Source: Bacteroidota bacterium (GTDB taxonomy: Bacteria; Bacteroidota; Bacteroidia; Bacteroidales; FEN-979). Taken from it: 64,000 bases of DNA. The stretch is from contig JAPLDI010000040.1 of NCBI GenBank assembly GCA_026391795.1, positions 1 to 64,000 on the forward strand, in the 5' to 3' direction. Made by a program: the position numbers and the translations under genes. Every line of letters begins with the position of its first letter. The stretch's first letter is position 1. Shown here piece after piece: positions 8,346 to 16,317 of this stretch. The notes under the pieces are model-generated. The model saw nothing but the letters and a program-made list of their open reading frames with translations, did no database searches and was not told the origin of the DNA.

Positions 8346-10177
8346 TTAATTTTGACTCTGTACAGCAAAACATCCCAGAGAAACAACGGGGCTGATATGA
8401 CGATCCGGGTGTAGAGCCTCACGGGATCCTTCAGAAAACGGGGGAGCCATTCCAGTCCGATTCCGATCCAGAAGGGGGAGGAGCGTTTCGTGGTTCCTGC
8501 ATAAAAATCAAATACCGCCCCGATGCCACAGATGATTCCGACGTTCAACTGATTCTTGTACCGGTAGGCCCATTTTTCCTGCTTTGGAGCTGTTAAGCCG
8601 ATGAAAAGAACTGGTGAGGTGGATACTGGATGCTGGATGCTGGATGCTGGATGTGTGTGAATTGGGTCTTGTGTATTGGGAAGGTTGTAAGAGGATGATG
8701 TTATTTCGCCATTTCGCCATTTCGCCATTTCGCTATTTACGGTATTAACCATTGCCCGGCTCTCTTCCTCTGTAAACTCTTCCTTGAATGGAGGTGAATA
8801 GAACCCTGCAGTGATGTTGGGGTATTCTTTTGAGAGGCGGAGGCGGATCAGGTCGAGGGTGTGTTGTGAAGCCCCGAGGTAGAAGCAGCAGCCATGTTCC
8901 TCATCCAGTTTCTTCAGCAGGTATTCATGGAGGTCAGCACCGGCAATCTTAGAGATCTTTTTTACCTTCAGGATCCGGGAGGCCATCACGATCCCCTGTC
9001 CGTCAGGGATCAGGATATCCGATCCTTCAAGCGCTGCTTTGAAGAGGGGGTCCTTTTTTGCCACGCAATAGGAGTGGGGGTTCATACAGTTGATGAGGAG
9101 AGGAGTTGGGATGGTTTTGACGGCTTCGATCGTGATGTGGGATGTGGGATGTGGGATGTGAGATGATGGTTCCGTAACGCGTGACGCGTGAAGCGTGACG
9201 CGAAGAATATTGTCGTCTAATTTTGTCTGGATGGTATAGCCCATCAGTTCTATTGAGCTTTCTTCAGCCGCAATGGTTTCTTCTGCGCTTATGGGCGGGT
9301 AGGAAACATTGAGATCATTTTTATCATGGTCCCATTCCAGGGTCGGAACGGTGGTCCAGTCGATGGTGCTGACGGCGGTTCTGAGGTCGGTGAATTCGAA
9401 CTCTGTCAGCCACTTTTCGAATTTTTTCCGGGCTCCTTTTAGTCCGACATAGGATTTGAAGGTCCGGATCGTTGAAAGTCCATCAACCCTGGGCTGGCCG
9501 GGATCAAAATCGCGGGGGTGGAAATAGGACATGATGTAGTCCGACCGTTTTGTAAGGTACCGGATCAGCGGATAGGGCATAAGCCGGAAATACCCGCCGC
9601 CGGAAAAGATAACCTTGTTCCCTGAAACAGAACTGTGGTTTACCGGGAATTCCCTGATCATTCCGGAGGGTAATTTTATCTTTGAGGGGGTTACTACCGG
9701 AAAACCGGGATAGCCTCCATGGGCGCGTTTTGCCGGGAAGATGGAGCAGTCGTTTTCAATCCCGCATTCGGCAAGGACCTCCAGTCCCCAGAAGGTCTCC
9801 TTTATGATCGAGAACCCGGGGGCACGGTACGACCTTACGGCTTTTCCTGTCACATCCTCGATGCTGGCAATTGCATCTTTGAGGGATTGTTTATAAGTGC
9901 CTGGTGTCAAACCGGGAACCAGCTGGTGCATGTTGGAGTGGCAGCCAACTTCGTAGCCAAGGTCTGCAACATTCCGGATCAGGTGCGGATACCGTCTTGC
10001 CATCCACCCCATGCAGAAGAAGGTGGCAGGCTGGTTGTGTTTCTGCAGCGTCTCGAGGATCCACTCCAGGTTGCCGGGGAAGCGGGCTTCAATCTTCTCC
10101 CAATCCTTCACATTTTCGGTTGAAGGATTTTCAAGGATATGAAACCATTCTTCAAGGTCGAAGGTAAGGATCCTCAT
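8294..10177 (-). CDS. Polysaccharide deacetylase (DUF3473 type) fused to WecG/TagA/CpsF glycosyltransferase
   Basis: A 627-residue two-domain protein. Residues 1-290 form an NodB-type deacetylase: FDLEEWFH near the N-terminus, the metal-binding GCHSNMH motif, RAPGF and the DUF3473 segment [14 protein letters not shown], as in exosortase-linked deacetylases. Residues 350-610 form a GT26 glycosyltransferase ([62 protein letters not shown]). Two heptad-derived inserts interrupt it in frame, at about 9130-9205 between the domains and at 8600-8745 within the transferase. The start at ATG 10177 overlaps the acetyltransferase stop by 4 bases. The fusion or the inserts might impair activity. Confidence 0.85.
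   Translation of the reverse strand: MRILTFDLEEWFHILENPSTENVKDWEKIEARFPGNLEWILETLQKHNQPATFFCMGWMARRYPHLIRNVADLGYEVGCHSNMHQLVPGLTPGTYKQSLKDAIASIEDVTGKAVRSYRAPGFSIIKETFWGLEVLAECGIENDCSIFPAKRAHGGYPGFPVVTPSKIKLPSGMIREFPVNHSSVSGNKVIFSGGGYFRLMPYPLIRYLTKRSDYIMSYFHPRDFDPGQPRVDGLSTIRTFKSYVGLKGARKKFEKWLTEFEFTDLRTAVSTIDWTTVPTLEWDHDKNDLNVSYPPISAEETIAAEESSIELMGYTIQTKLDDNILRVTLHASRVTEPSSHIPHPTSHITIEAVKTIPTPLLINCMNPHSYCVAKKDPLFKAALEGSDILIPDGQGIVMASRILKVKKISKIAGADLHEYLLKKLDEEHGCCFYLGASQHTLDLIRLRLSKEYPNITAGFYSPPFKEEFTEEESRAMVNTVNSEMAKWRNGEITSSSYNLPNTQDPIHTHPASSIQHPVSTSPVLFIGLTAPKQEKWAYRYKNQLNVGIICGIGAVFDFYAGTTKRSSPFWIGIGLEWLPRFLKDPVRLYTRIVISAPLFLWDVLLYRVKIKQRKANSEKRNAKFLNT
8600..8745. repeat. In-frame repeat insertion inside the GT26 domain
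   Basis: This stretch contains an ATTTCGCC-type 8-bp array (8701-8735), a unique middle part and a CCAGCAT-type heptad array (8623-8655). It is translated as the non-family segment containing [17 protein letters not shown] closely similar composite is inserted in the same frame in the GT4 gene at 12735-12835. It splits the transferase just before [12 protein letters not shown]. Confidence 0.85.
9130..9205. repeat. In-frame heptad insertion at the deacetylase/GT26 junction
   Basis: Adjacent GATGTGG/GATGTGA units (9136-9166) and CACGCGT-type units (9177-9203) are read in frame as [19 protein letters not shown]. Both unit types occur intergenically elsewhere in the window (for example 350-390 and 47341-47405). 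The insert lies at the start of the glycosyltransferase domain. Confidence 0.85.
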
Positions 10178-10764
10178 GCGCTGGTTTCTTTTTCTTTAAT
10201 TTCCCGGATCACCCTTGCAGGGCTTCCTGCCGCGACGGTCCATGCCGGAATATCTTTTGTGACGACCGATCCGGCTGCTACTACTGTGCCTTCACCGATA
10301 GTTACTCCCGGCATGATGATGCTTTCCATTCCAATAGCGCAACCTTTTTTCAGCACTATTTTCTCCTTAAGGTATTTTAGGTTGAAATAGTCATCTCCCA
10401 TGCGGTAATCAGTCAGATCTTTCCGGTGACACAAAAGCAGGGATCCTGTTGCAATATGAACATCATCTTCTATTTCGATCAGATGGGCGTTTCCTATATC
10501 AATCCATACGGAGTACCCGATGAAGACATCCTTTCCGACTTTAATACCCATCCATCTCCACAATTTCGGCCGGAGTTTGCGGTCATTCAGGGGTGCCAGG
10601 AGAACCGAATACATGCAATACTTTAAAAGGATGCTGTTCCTGTAGTTTCTTACAACTCTTTTCAAAGCGCTCCAGGCATTGATATCGCTGTATTCTCCTT
10701 CAGAAAATTTCATCCCCGCTTTTTTCAGGACTTTATAGGTGGTGCTGGTTTTTTCTTTTTCCAT
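10174..10764 (-). CDS. Hexapeptide-repeat acyltransferase (LbH family)
   Basis: Probably an O-acetyltransferase acting on a sugar of the polysaccharide with acetyl-CoA in the cytoplasm. The left-handed beta-helix pattern is clear between residues 75 and 180 ([73 protein letters not shown]), with the common C-terminal SPARVI signature and a catalytic-type His in LLCHRKD. The length of 196 residues is normal. The ATG at 10764 follows a GC-rich palindromic repeat; the stop overlaps the next gene (ATGA), so the two are translationally coupled. Confidence 0.88.
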   Translation of the reverse strand: MEKEKTSTTYKVLKKAGMKFSEGEYSDINAWSALKRVVRNYRNSILLKYCMYSVLLAPLNDRKLRPKLWRWMGIKVGKDVFIGYSVWIDIGNAHLIEIEDDVHIATGSLLLCHRKDLTDYRMGDDYFNLKYLKEKIVLKKGCAIGMESIIMPGVTIGEGTVVAAGSVVTKDIPAWTVAAGSPARVIREIKEKETSA

Positions 10765-10778
10765 AAACCCGGAATTGA

Positions 10779-11045
10779 ATTCACCTCACCCCCCCCGCCC
10801 CCTCTCCTGAAAGGCGAGGGGGAGTGAGTTATAATTTTATTTATTCATTAGCGTCTTTGCGCCTTCGTGGTAAAAATTTTAAACCCCCTCCACCCCCGGC
10901 CTCTCTGTATGGCGCGCGTTTCCTAACGCGTGCCCACAACTATTTTCAATTCAATTCACCTCACCCCCCGGCCCCCTCTCCTGAAAGGCGAGGGGGAGTG
11001 AGTTATAATTTTATTTATTCATTAGCGTCTTTGCGCCTTTGCGGT
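10779..11045. repeat. Duplicated palindromic element pair (GC-rich hairpin plus 'gcgtctttgcgcc' element)
   Basis: Two copies (10779-10872 and 10953-11043) share the same order: a GC-rich hairpin (CTCACCCCCC ... GAGGGGGAGTGAG), then GTTATAATTTTATTTATTCATTAG, then a 'gcgtctttgcgcct..gcggt' element. The sequence between them has the trace 'atggcgcgcgtttcctaacgcg', itself a short palindrome. The second copy supplies the 3' end of the GT26 gene. The hairpin is the same element that expanded in the Wzi-like gene. Confidence 0.85.
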
Positions 11046-11774
11046 GAATAATGCGTTGAAATAGACCCGGAAAAACCATAAAAAAGGCAAAATAATCCTG
11101 CTGAAATTCCGGGGTTGCTGGGCGATCCGGAAAACCCATTCCAGTCCGGCCTTTTGCGCCCACAAAGGAGCCCGTTTCACCGTACCGGCCAGGTATTCAA
11201 ATGACAATCCCACCCCCACGCAGATCGTGCTTTTCAGCAAGGGCTGGAGCTTCTCCATCAGGAACTCCTGTTTCGGCGCTCCCAGCCCGACCCAGAAGAA
11301 GGTTGGGTTTAATGTGTTTATATCCGCAACCAGTTCTTTGATGTTGATCTTTTCAACCGGCTGAAAGGGAGGAGATACCGCCTTCTTAATGTCAATCCCC
11401 GGATAGCTTACGGAGATATTCTTTACAAGGTGTTCGATGGTCGCTGGTGTGCTGCCGTAGAAATAGTGGGAATAGTTTTCATTCAAAGAGATTGCAAAGA
11501 GGCTGATCATCAGATCCAGTCCGCTGACCCTCTTTACATTCTTGTATCCTGCCCGGTGTGCATACCATACCAGCGGCATTCCGTCGGGGAGAGTCATCAG
11601 GGAACCGTTTTGGATCCTCAGATATCCGGGGTTTTTGTTGGCAATGTAGGCTGTCCTGACGTTGGTGACGCAGATGTAGTTGTATGTTCCTTTTGTAATG
11701 GCAAGCCTGATAGTGTCAATACAGCCTGACAAATCAGTATTATTTATCTCTATTTTGCCAACTTTAAATCTCAA
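11022..11774 (-). CDS. WecG/TagA/CpsF family glycosyltransferase (GT26)
   Basis: Cytoplasmic glycosyltransferase that would add an early sugar to the lipid-linked acceptor. Family motifs are clear: ICVTNVRTAYIANKNP, LPDGMPLVWYAHRAG, HYFYGSTPATIEHL, FFWVGLGAPKQEFLMEKL and GLSFEYLAGTVKRAPLW. The start is TTG 11774 (no nearby ATG). The final residues TAKAQRR are encoded by the 'ccgcaaaggcgcaaagacgc' interspersed repeat, which also brings the stop codon, so the native C-terminus is probably replaced. It is the second GT26 domain in the window, distinct from the fused one at 8.3-10.2 kb. Confidence 0.9.
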   Translation of the reverse strand: MRFKVGKIEINNTDLSGCIDTIRLAITKGTYNYICVTNVRTAYIANKNPGYLRIQNGSLMTLPDGMPLVWYAHRAGYKNVKRVSGLDLMISLFAISLNENYSHYFYGSTPATIEHLVKNISVSYPGIDIKKAVSPPFQPVEKINIKELVADINTLNPTFFWVGLGAPKQEFLMEKLQPLLKSTICVGVGLSFEYLAGTVKRAPLWAQKAGLEWVFRIAQQPRNFSRIILPFLWFFRVYFNALFTAKAQRR

Positions 11775-11784
11775 GGATAGATTT

Positions 11785-11866
11785 TTTTACCACAACAGGC
11801 ACACTAGGGCACAATAGAAAATTATCTCTGTAAACTAATGTGCCCTATTGTGCCTACTGTGGTGAA
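11785..11866. repeat. Long imperfect inverted repeat between two glycosyltransferase genes
   Basis: ACCACAACAGGCACACTAGG on the left pairs with the reverse complement of CCTATTGTGCCTACTGTGGT on the right, with both arms continuing through 'gggcacaatag'/'ctaatgtgccc' and about 18 bases of loop. It is a separate repeat type from the heptads. It could act as an mRNA hairpin or processing site; there is no U-tract. Confidence 0.65.
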
Positions 11867-13215
11867 GATAAGCCCGCTACCTTGTAAACAGCTATCAGCT
11901 TCTTATAATACACCTCTGGCGAGTAGTGCGTTTCCAGTCTCTTCCTTCCGTTCTCTCCAAGCCTTGCCCTCAGCTCAGGATCATTCCAGAGCATCTCAAT
12001 CTTCTTTGCCAGATCTTCAGCATCTCCCGGGTTGAAGAGAAGCCCGTTGACCCCGTCTTCGATGATCTCGGGATACCCAGCCATCCTTGGAGCGATAACC
12101 GGGATCCCGGCCGCCATGGCCTCCAGGAACACCATGGGGAATCCTTCGTACGACCGGCTGGTAAAGACAAGAAAAGAAGCCTGGGTAAAGGCTTCTTCCA
12201 TCTCTTCTTTCGGCAGCTTCCCGGCCATTTCGATATTGGTGGGTATGGTCACCTTTGTTATGTAATCGGAAGAGCCTTTACCTGCAACCCGGAATGGAAT
12301 TCCGGGTAGTTTTGCCGCTGCCTTTGCCAGGATGTCAAATCCTTTCTGGGCGTTTATCCTTCCTGAAAAGAGCGCAAATCCCTGTTTCAGGCCCTGATGT
12401 TCTTTTGCAGAAGCCTTTAAAAAGTTCGGCAGTACGAAGCATTTCTCAGCCGGAAACCCGTTTTCAACAAGTTTGTTCTTCTGGAACTCCGTGAGGCAGA
12501 GAAAAGCATCGACATTATCCAGGTAGTATCTTTTCCTCCGGGCCCAGAAATTCCGGAGTGCGTATCCTGTACTTTTAAACAGGGAGCATTCACAATTCCG
12601 GGTGATGCATTTCCACTCTTTTCCCCCCGAACATTGTTCGCATATCTCATCATGGGTGAAGAACAGGCCGTTCGGGCAGATAAGCCGGTAGTTGTGGACG
12701 GTCATCACGATCTTTGGTGGTGAATTGGTGATCTGATGATTAGATGCTGGATGCTGGATGCTGGATGCTGGATGTGTGTGAATGGGGTCTTGTGTCTTGG
12801 GAATGTCGTAAGTTGGTTTGTTCTTGAGTTGGCGGGTTGATTTGATGACGGGTAAAATTGCAGGTGATATAAGGGGGTAAAGGTTATGTATATGGACAAT
12901 GTCTATTGGAAATGAGTCGGCAGTCGGCAGTCGGCAGTCGGCAGTCCCATTAGTGACAACCCCCGGCTTCTGACTTCTGACTTCTGATTTCTGACCTCCG
13001 ATAATCTCCCGGATCTCCCTGACCGCTCTCCTGTTATATACACCTGAAAGAAATCCATGCGCATGCCCGAAACGTAATCCTTTCAACTCAGAACTTCCGC
13101 GCATATAGGTCTGCACATCGTGTCCTCCTGCCTTCAACAGTGCAATCTGTGCATCCACAACAGCCTCTTCGCCGCTGTAATGGTTATATGAATTGTGGAT
13201 GAGGAGGATACGCAT
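11854..13215 (-). CDS. Glycosyltransferase family 4 carrying two in-frame repeat insertions
   Basis: GT-B glycosyltransferase. The N-terminal acceptor domain starts MRILLIHNSYNHYSGEEAVV and the C-terminal GT4 domain has FALFSGRINAQKGFDIL and SRSYEGFPMVFLEAMAAGIP (E-x7-E nucleotide-sugar site). Cys-rich part CPNGLFFTHDEICEQC is typical of this subgroup. Two segments are foreign to the family: one with QKSEVRSQK and TADCRLPTAD (12905-13010), the other with [18 protein letters not shown] (12735-12835). Both are translations of heptad arrays and both keep the frame. A 5' fragment of a close paralogue lies at 14023-14082. Confidence 0.88.
   Translation of the reverse strand: MRILLIHNSYNHYSGEEAVVDAQIALLKAGGHDVQTYMRGSSELKGLRFGHAHGFLSGVYNRRAVREIREIIGGQKSEVRSQKPGVVTNGTADCRLPTADSFPIDIVHIHNLYPLISPAILPVIKSTRQLKNKPTYDIPKTQDPIHTHPASSIQHPASNHQITNSPPKIVMTVHNYRLICPNGLFFTHDEICEQCSGGKEWKCITRNCECSLFKSTGYALRNFWARRKRYYLDNVDAFLCLTEFQKNKLVENGFPAEKCFVLPNFLKASAKEHQGLKQGFALFSGRINAQKGFDILAKAAAKLPGIPFRVAGKGSSDYITKVTIPTNIEMAGKLPKEEMEEAFTQASFLVFTSRSYEGFPMVFLEAMAAGIPVIAPRMAGYPEIIEDGVNGLLFNPGDAEDLAKKIEMLWNDPELRARLGENGRKRLETHYSPEVYYKKLIAVYKVAGLSSPQ
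12735..12835. repeat. In-frame composite repeat insertion in GT4 gene (shared with 8.6 kb)
   Basis: A CCAGCAT-type heptad array (12741-12772) is followed by a unique part with 'gtgtgtgaatggggtcttgtgt'. The same order and nearly the same bases are found at 8630-8690 in a different gene, again on the coding strand that reads [16 protein letters not shown]. This copying of array plus unique flank is not expected from local slippage. Confidence 0.88.
12905..13012. repeat. In-frame heptad insertion CAGTCGG/CTTCTGA in GT4 gene
   Basis: Five CAGTCGG units (12911-12945) and four CTTCTGA-type units (12966-12998) with a short spacer containing CATTAGTGAC. They are translated as QKSEVRSQK...TADCRLPTAD. 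The CTTCTGA and CTGACTG arrays also occur side by side at 63918-63975. Confidence 0.85.
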
Positions 13216-13227
13216 TGGAGTTGGGTG

Positions 13228-13515
13228 TTATTCCCCCCTCTTACGTGTAAGAGGGGGGCAGGGGGGAGATACTTTTGAGTTTCGGTTTTGTTTTTTTATC
13301 CATCCCCCTTCCCCTTCCTTACAAGTAAGGAAGGGAAGGAGTTTTGTACTTTCCCCCTCTTACATGTAAGAGGGGGGCAGGGGGGAGATACTTTTGAGTT
13401 TCGGTTTTGTTTTTTTATCCATCCCCCTTCCCCTTCCTTACAAATAAGGAAGGGGAGGAGTTTTGTACTTTCCCCCTCTTACATGTAAGAGGGGGGCAGG
13501 GGGGAGATACTTTTA
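13228..13515. repeat. REP-like palindrome cluster (CCCCTCTTACATGTAAGAGG and CTTCCTTACAAGTAAGGAAG)
   Basis: Two kinds of palindrome alternate. One is a perfect 24-bp palindrome centred on TTACATGTAA with C5/G5 ends, followed by GCAGGGGGGAGATACTTTT; the other is centred on TTACAAGTAA in a C/T-rich arm. There are five palindromes in 290 bp, forming a direct repeat of about 119 bp (13250-13368 and 13369-13487). They fill the gap between the GT4 gene and the DUF559 gene; no coding gene is seen. Confidence 0.9.
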
Positions 13516-13523
13516 GTCGCAAT

Positions 13524-13886
13524 TCAAATAGCAGCTTTCCTGATTTTTTCTATAACCTTGTTTATATCCTTCAACTCTTCATTCCTGATCCTGAGTATCC
13601 GCAGTCCTTTGGCTTTCAGGATCTCTTCTCTGTGGATATCACGGTCTTTCTGGTAGTCATGAACCTTTCCATCTACTTCAACGACCAATTTTTCCGAAGC
13701 ACAGTAAAAGTCAGGGATAAAAAAGAAGTGTTCGTGCTCATTTGACTCATATATGATTGGATGCTGCCGGAGAAACCTTTTCCCATCAAGCTGATCATTC
13801 CTGATATATTTCCATAGAAGTTCTTCTCCTGGTGTGGGATTGTTTCTGAATTTGCGGGCTATCTCTTTTAGCTGAGCGTATTTCAT
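13524..13886 (-). CDS. DUF559 (Vsr-like endonuclease fold) protein
   Basis: A 120-residue protein of the DUF559 family, related to very-short-patch-repair endonucleases. Visible family features are NNPTPGEELLWKYIRN, FLRQHPIIYESN, the PD-(D/E)xK-like core FIPDFYCASEKLVVEVDGKVH and the terminal GLRILRIRNEEL. The cellular role of DUF559 proteins is unproven. The gene is isolated between two clusters of REP-like palindromes (13228-13515 and 13900-14010), not in a tight operon with the glycosyltransferases. Full length, ATG start at 13886. It may be a passenger or partner of the palindromic repeats. Confidence 0.88.
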   Translation of the reverse strand: MKYAQLKEIARKFRNNPTPGEELLWKYIRNDQLDGKRFLRQHPIIYESNEHEHFFFIPDFYCASEKLVVEVDGKVHDYQKDRDIHREEILKAKGLRILRIRNEELKDINKVIEKIRKAAI

Positions 13887-13897
13887 GGGTGATATTT

Positions 13898-14022
13898 AAA
13901 TGTATCCTCCCCCCGACCCCCTCCTTGCCAGCAAGGAGGGGGAGGCGTTTCTACCCCCTCTTACATGTAAGAGGGGGGCAGGGGGGAGATACGTTTAGTC
14001 GCAGGGGGGAGATACTTTTTTC
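13898..14022. repeat. REP-like palindromes downstream of the GT4 remnant
   Basis: Contains a palindrome CTCCTTGCCAGCAAGGAGG flanked by C/G runs, another copy of the TTACATGTAA palindrome with its GCAGGGGGGAGATAC tail, and a further duplicated tail (AGGGGGGAGATAC twice, 13978-13993 and 14005-14018). The palindromes end exactly where homology to a GT4 gene start begins. Confidence 0.85.
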
Positions 14023-14082
14023 CTCCTCTTCGCCGCTGTAATGGTTGTAGGAATTATGGATAAGGAGGATTTTCAATATCAT
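14023..14082 (-). pseudogene. 5' remnant of a GT4 glycosyltransferase gene
   Basis: From ATG 14082 the frame reads MILKILLIHNSYNHYSGEEE, nearly identical to the first 18 residues of the GT4 protein whose start is at 13215. It then enters the REP-like palindromes and loses homology. The rest of the gene is missing. It starts one base after the stop codon of the next upstream gene (14083). The remnant suggests a second GT4 copy was deleted, perhaps by recombination between repeats. Confidence 0.8.
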
Positions 14083-15327
14083 TTATTTGAATGAGTCAAT
14101 TCTTTCTTTAAGTTCTTTAATTAAACCGGTAATCACGTAATTTTCATTAAATTTTTCGCGATGACCAATTGAACTGTACTTCTCAAGGAGTATACCTTCT
14201 GCCCAGGAATCATAAAGTTCTGAGATTGCATTATAAATCTGGTTAATATCATTTAGATCAACTGCAATTCCTCCGTGATTTCCTTTTAGCAATTCTTCCA
14301 TTACCCCATTTATGGGTGATATTGAAAGAATGGGTTTGCCAAGTTGGATCATGTCCATGACTTTTGAAGGGAGAAAAATTCCGACTTCTGTGTTCGCTTC
14401 GATCAGTATTGCAACATCGCAGGATTGGATTTGTTTTAATGATTCTTCATATGGAACTGCCGGAATGAAAGAGACATTTTCTTTCAGGTCAAGAGATTCA
14501 ACAGCACCCAATGCTTCTTTGTCAATATTCCCGATAAATATTAGTTCGATTTTATGTTCAGGCTTTTTCACTAAATATGTTTTTAAGGCAGAAAGCAGTG
14601 ATGATGGATTGCGTAATCCTAAACCGCCAACATGACACATTCTTAAGTGATCTTTATTCGTTATAGGATTCTGATAATAATCCGTATGTGCTATGTGGGG
14701 AACAATTATGCTTTTTGACCCCAACTTTTTATAATAAGTTTTAAAATATGTTGACAGGAATGTGTTTGGAAAAGAGTGAAGATTTGCTCTTCTGATAACA
14801 AGGTTACAATAGACCTTTGTGAAGTCAATTAGGCGGCATTTTTTTCTGAATGGGAATGGACTAATCGATAAAGGTATCGGATCACTCCAATTTGCCAGCC
14901 ATGGAATCCCTGACAGGTAGCTGAGAATCAAAGCGGGTAGATGTCCATATACAGGCATTGCCCTTGAAATCAGAAGTGATGGTTTTTTCTGTCGAATAAT
15001 GTTATATCCGGTTTTTGCAGCCAATATGCACCACAATAAAGATTTATATACACCTGCAGATCTTTTTAGTAGAGGATGATTATCAAATGGATTAATTAAC
15101 CGGAGATTATGGCTATTGAATGACATGCCGACTTCGGCAGGATAATATTGTGCTGATCCGGGGTTGTGAATGACATCCAGTTGAATTTCGTGAGATAACA
15201 ATCCCAGAATGAACTTTGTTGTTACAATACTTTCGCCAGTTACAGGAGGATACGCCTCTGGTGCAATTATGAGGAAACTTAAATCTTTAACGGATGACAC
15301 TTTCAACTTATGATTTTCCTGACGCAA
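14083..15327 (-). CDS. Glycosyltransferase family 4
   Basis: GT-B fold glycosyltransferase of 414 residues. The N-terminal domain begins LSFLIIAPEAYPPVTGESIV, with donor-domain elements LRMCHVGGLGLRNPSSLLSAL, KIELIFIGN, VSFIPAVPYEESLKQIQSCDVAILIEANTEV split by the family Glu site (IEANTEVGIFLPSK) and LGKPILSISP. The start codon is TTG 15327; it overlaps the preceding gene by 20 bases. Sequence around it is clearly more AT-rich than in the flanks and free of heptad repeats. Sugar specificity cannot be inferred. Confidence 0.82.
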   Translation of the reverse strand: MRQENHKLKVSSVKDLSFLIIAPEAYPPVTGESIVTTKFILGLLSHEIQLDVIHNPGSAQYYPAEVGMSFNSHNLRLINPFDNHPLLKRSAGVYKSLLWCILAAKTGYNIIRQKKPSLLISRAMPVYGHLPALILSYLSGIPWLANWSDPIPLSISPFPFRKKCRLIDFTKVYCNLVIRRANLHSFPNTFLSTYFKTYYKKLGSKSIIVPHIAHTDYYQNPITNKDHLRMCHVGGLGLRNPSSLLSALKTYLVKKPEHKIELIFIGNIDKEALGAVESLDLKENVSFIPAVPYEESLKQIQSCDVAILIEANTEVGIFLPSKVMDMIQLGKPILSISPINGVMEELLKGNHGGIAVDLNDINQIYNAISELYDSWAEGILLEKYSSIGHREKFNENYVITGLIKELKERIDSFK

Positions 15328-16273
15328 TGTTAAAATAGTATTTAACTCTATTCAGCATGGCGTAATAAATCTTTAGAATAATACTCCGTATTGATTTCCT
15401 GCCACAAATGTTACGATAGAAAGTATAAGTTACCGCTTTATCATCGCGGATAACATCAGTTGGATGCATTATTTCATTTAGTCTTCCAACTGGAACATTT
15501 GCAAAAGGACTGAATTTATCCTTTGTGTGTAAGGCGTCTTTTTCAAAGCCAATATTAGAAACAAGATTAACATTTGGGATTATTGCTAAAGCATTATTTT
15601 TTATCAAGGAATAAGTCCATTGATAGTCCCAGGTATTTATTATTCCTTTATATGTTTTAGTGAAAAGACTGCGCCAGACTTTGTATTGTTTTGTTGAAAT
15701 GAAATGGCTTTTAAAATTCTTAGTATTAATAATTTCGGGAAAATCTAACATTTTAGGATCATAATGTGCCCAGGCTCGCTTCCATGTCGCCCATCCCCAA
15801 ATATGAGGAATATCGGAAAAATAATAACTACCATCTCCCCGGACGATTCCTCTTTGATGGTTATCTCCGGAGATATGCCAAATTCTTTCATCCTTATTAT
15901 AATAATGAAGCAACTCTTCACAGAAGTAAAAGAAATCTTTACAAGGTAAACAGTCACTTTCAAGGATGATACCACTTTCATTATTTTCAAAAAACCAGTT
16001 TATGCCCAGGTTGAAAGTTTCAGTAACTCCAAGATTCGTTGAAAAATAGTTGGTATGAATTTTGCAATTCCAATCAACTTTTTCAATTTGGTGTTTTGAC
16101 TCAGAAATCAGTTGGTCTTCTCCATAAACCCAACTTCTGGGACCATCACAAAGGACATATAATTCCTTTGGTCTTACTGAACTGATCACATTCAACACCT
16201 GACTGGTTTTTTCAGGTTTATTAAAAATGATCAATAAAACCGGCGTTGAGAGATTACCGTTTGACGAATTCAA
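15308..16273 (-). CDS. GT2-like nucleotide-diphospho-sugar transferase (HlpA-like)
   Basis: GT-A fold glycosyltransferase-like protein of 321 residues, of the kind often labelled 'hemolytic protein HlpA'. Key features are PVLLIIFNKPEKTSQVLNVI, LYVLCDGPR, NLGVTETFNLGINWFFEN, the metal-site region GIILESDCLPCKDFF and HIWGWATWKRAWAHYD, a conserved segment of this subgroup. The start codon is TTG at 16273; no in-frame ATG is near. It overlaps the next gene by 20 bases, consistent with one operon. Likely adds a sugar in the cytoplasm during repeat-unit assembly. Confidence 0.82.
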   Translation of the reverse strand: MNSSNGNLSTPVLLIIFNKPEKTSQVLNVISSVRPKELYVLCDGPRSWVYGEDQLISESKHQIEKVDWNCKIHTNYFSTNLGVTETFNLGINWFFENNESGIILESDCLPCKDFFYFCEELLHYYNKDERIWHISGDNHQRGIVRGDGSYYFSDIPHIWGWATWKRAWAHYDPKMLDFPEIINTKNFKSHFISTKQYKVWRSLFTKTYKGIINTWDYQWTYSLIKNNALAIIPNVNLVSNIGFEKDALHTKDKFSPFANVPVGRLNEIMHPTDVIRDDKAVTYTFYRNICGRKSIRSIILKIYYAMLNRVKYYFNIASGKS

Positions 16274-16317
16274 AAGAGATCAATTATACTTATTAATAAT
16301 CAAATAATTACATAATC

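Noticed and set aside
9719-10123. 134-residue plus-strand open frame antisense to the deacetylase
   Set aside because: The minus-strand frame has clear catalytic motifs; the antisense frame has no recognisable domain.
11785-11866. Rho-independent terminator between glycosyltransferase genes
   Set aside because: A long inverted repeat is present but there is no U-tract on the transcribed strand; I list it as a repeat.
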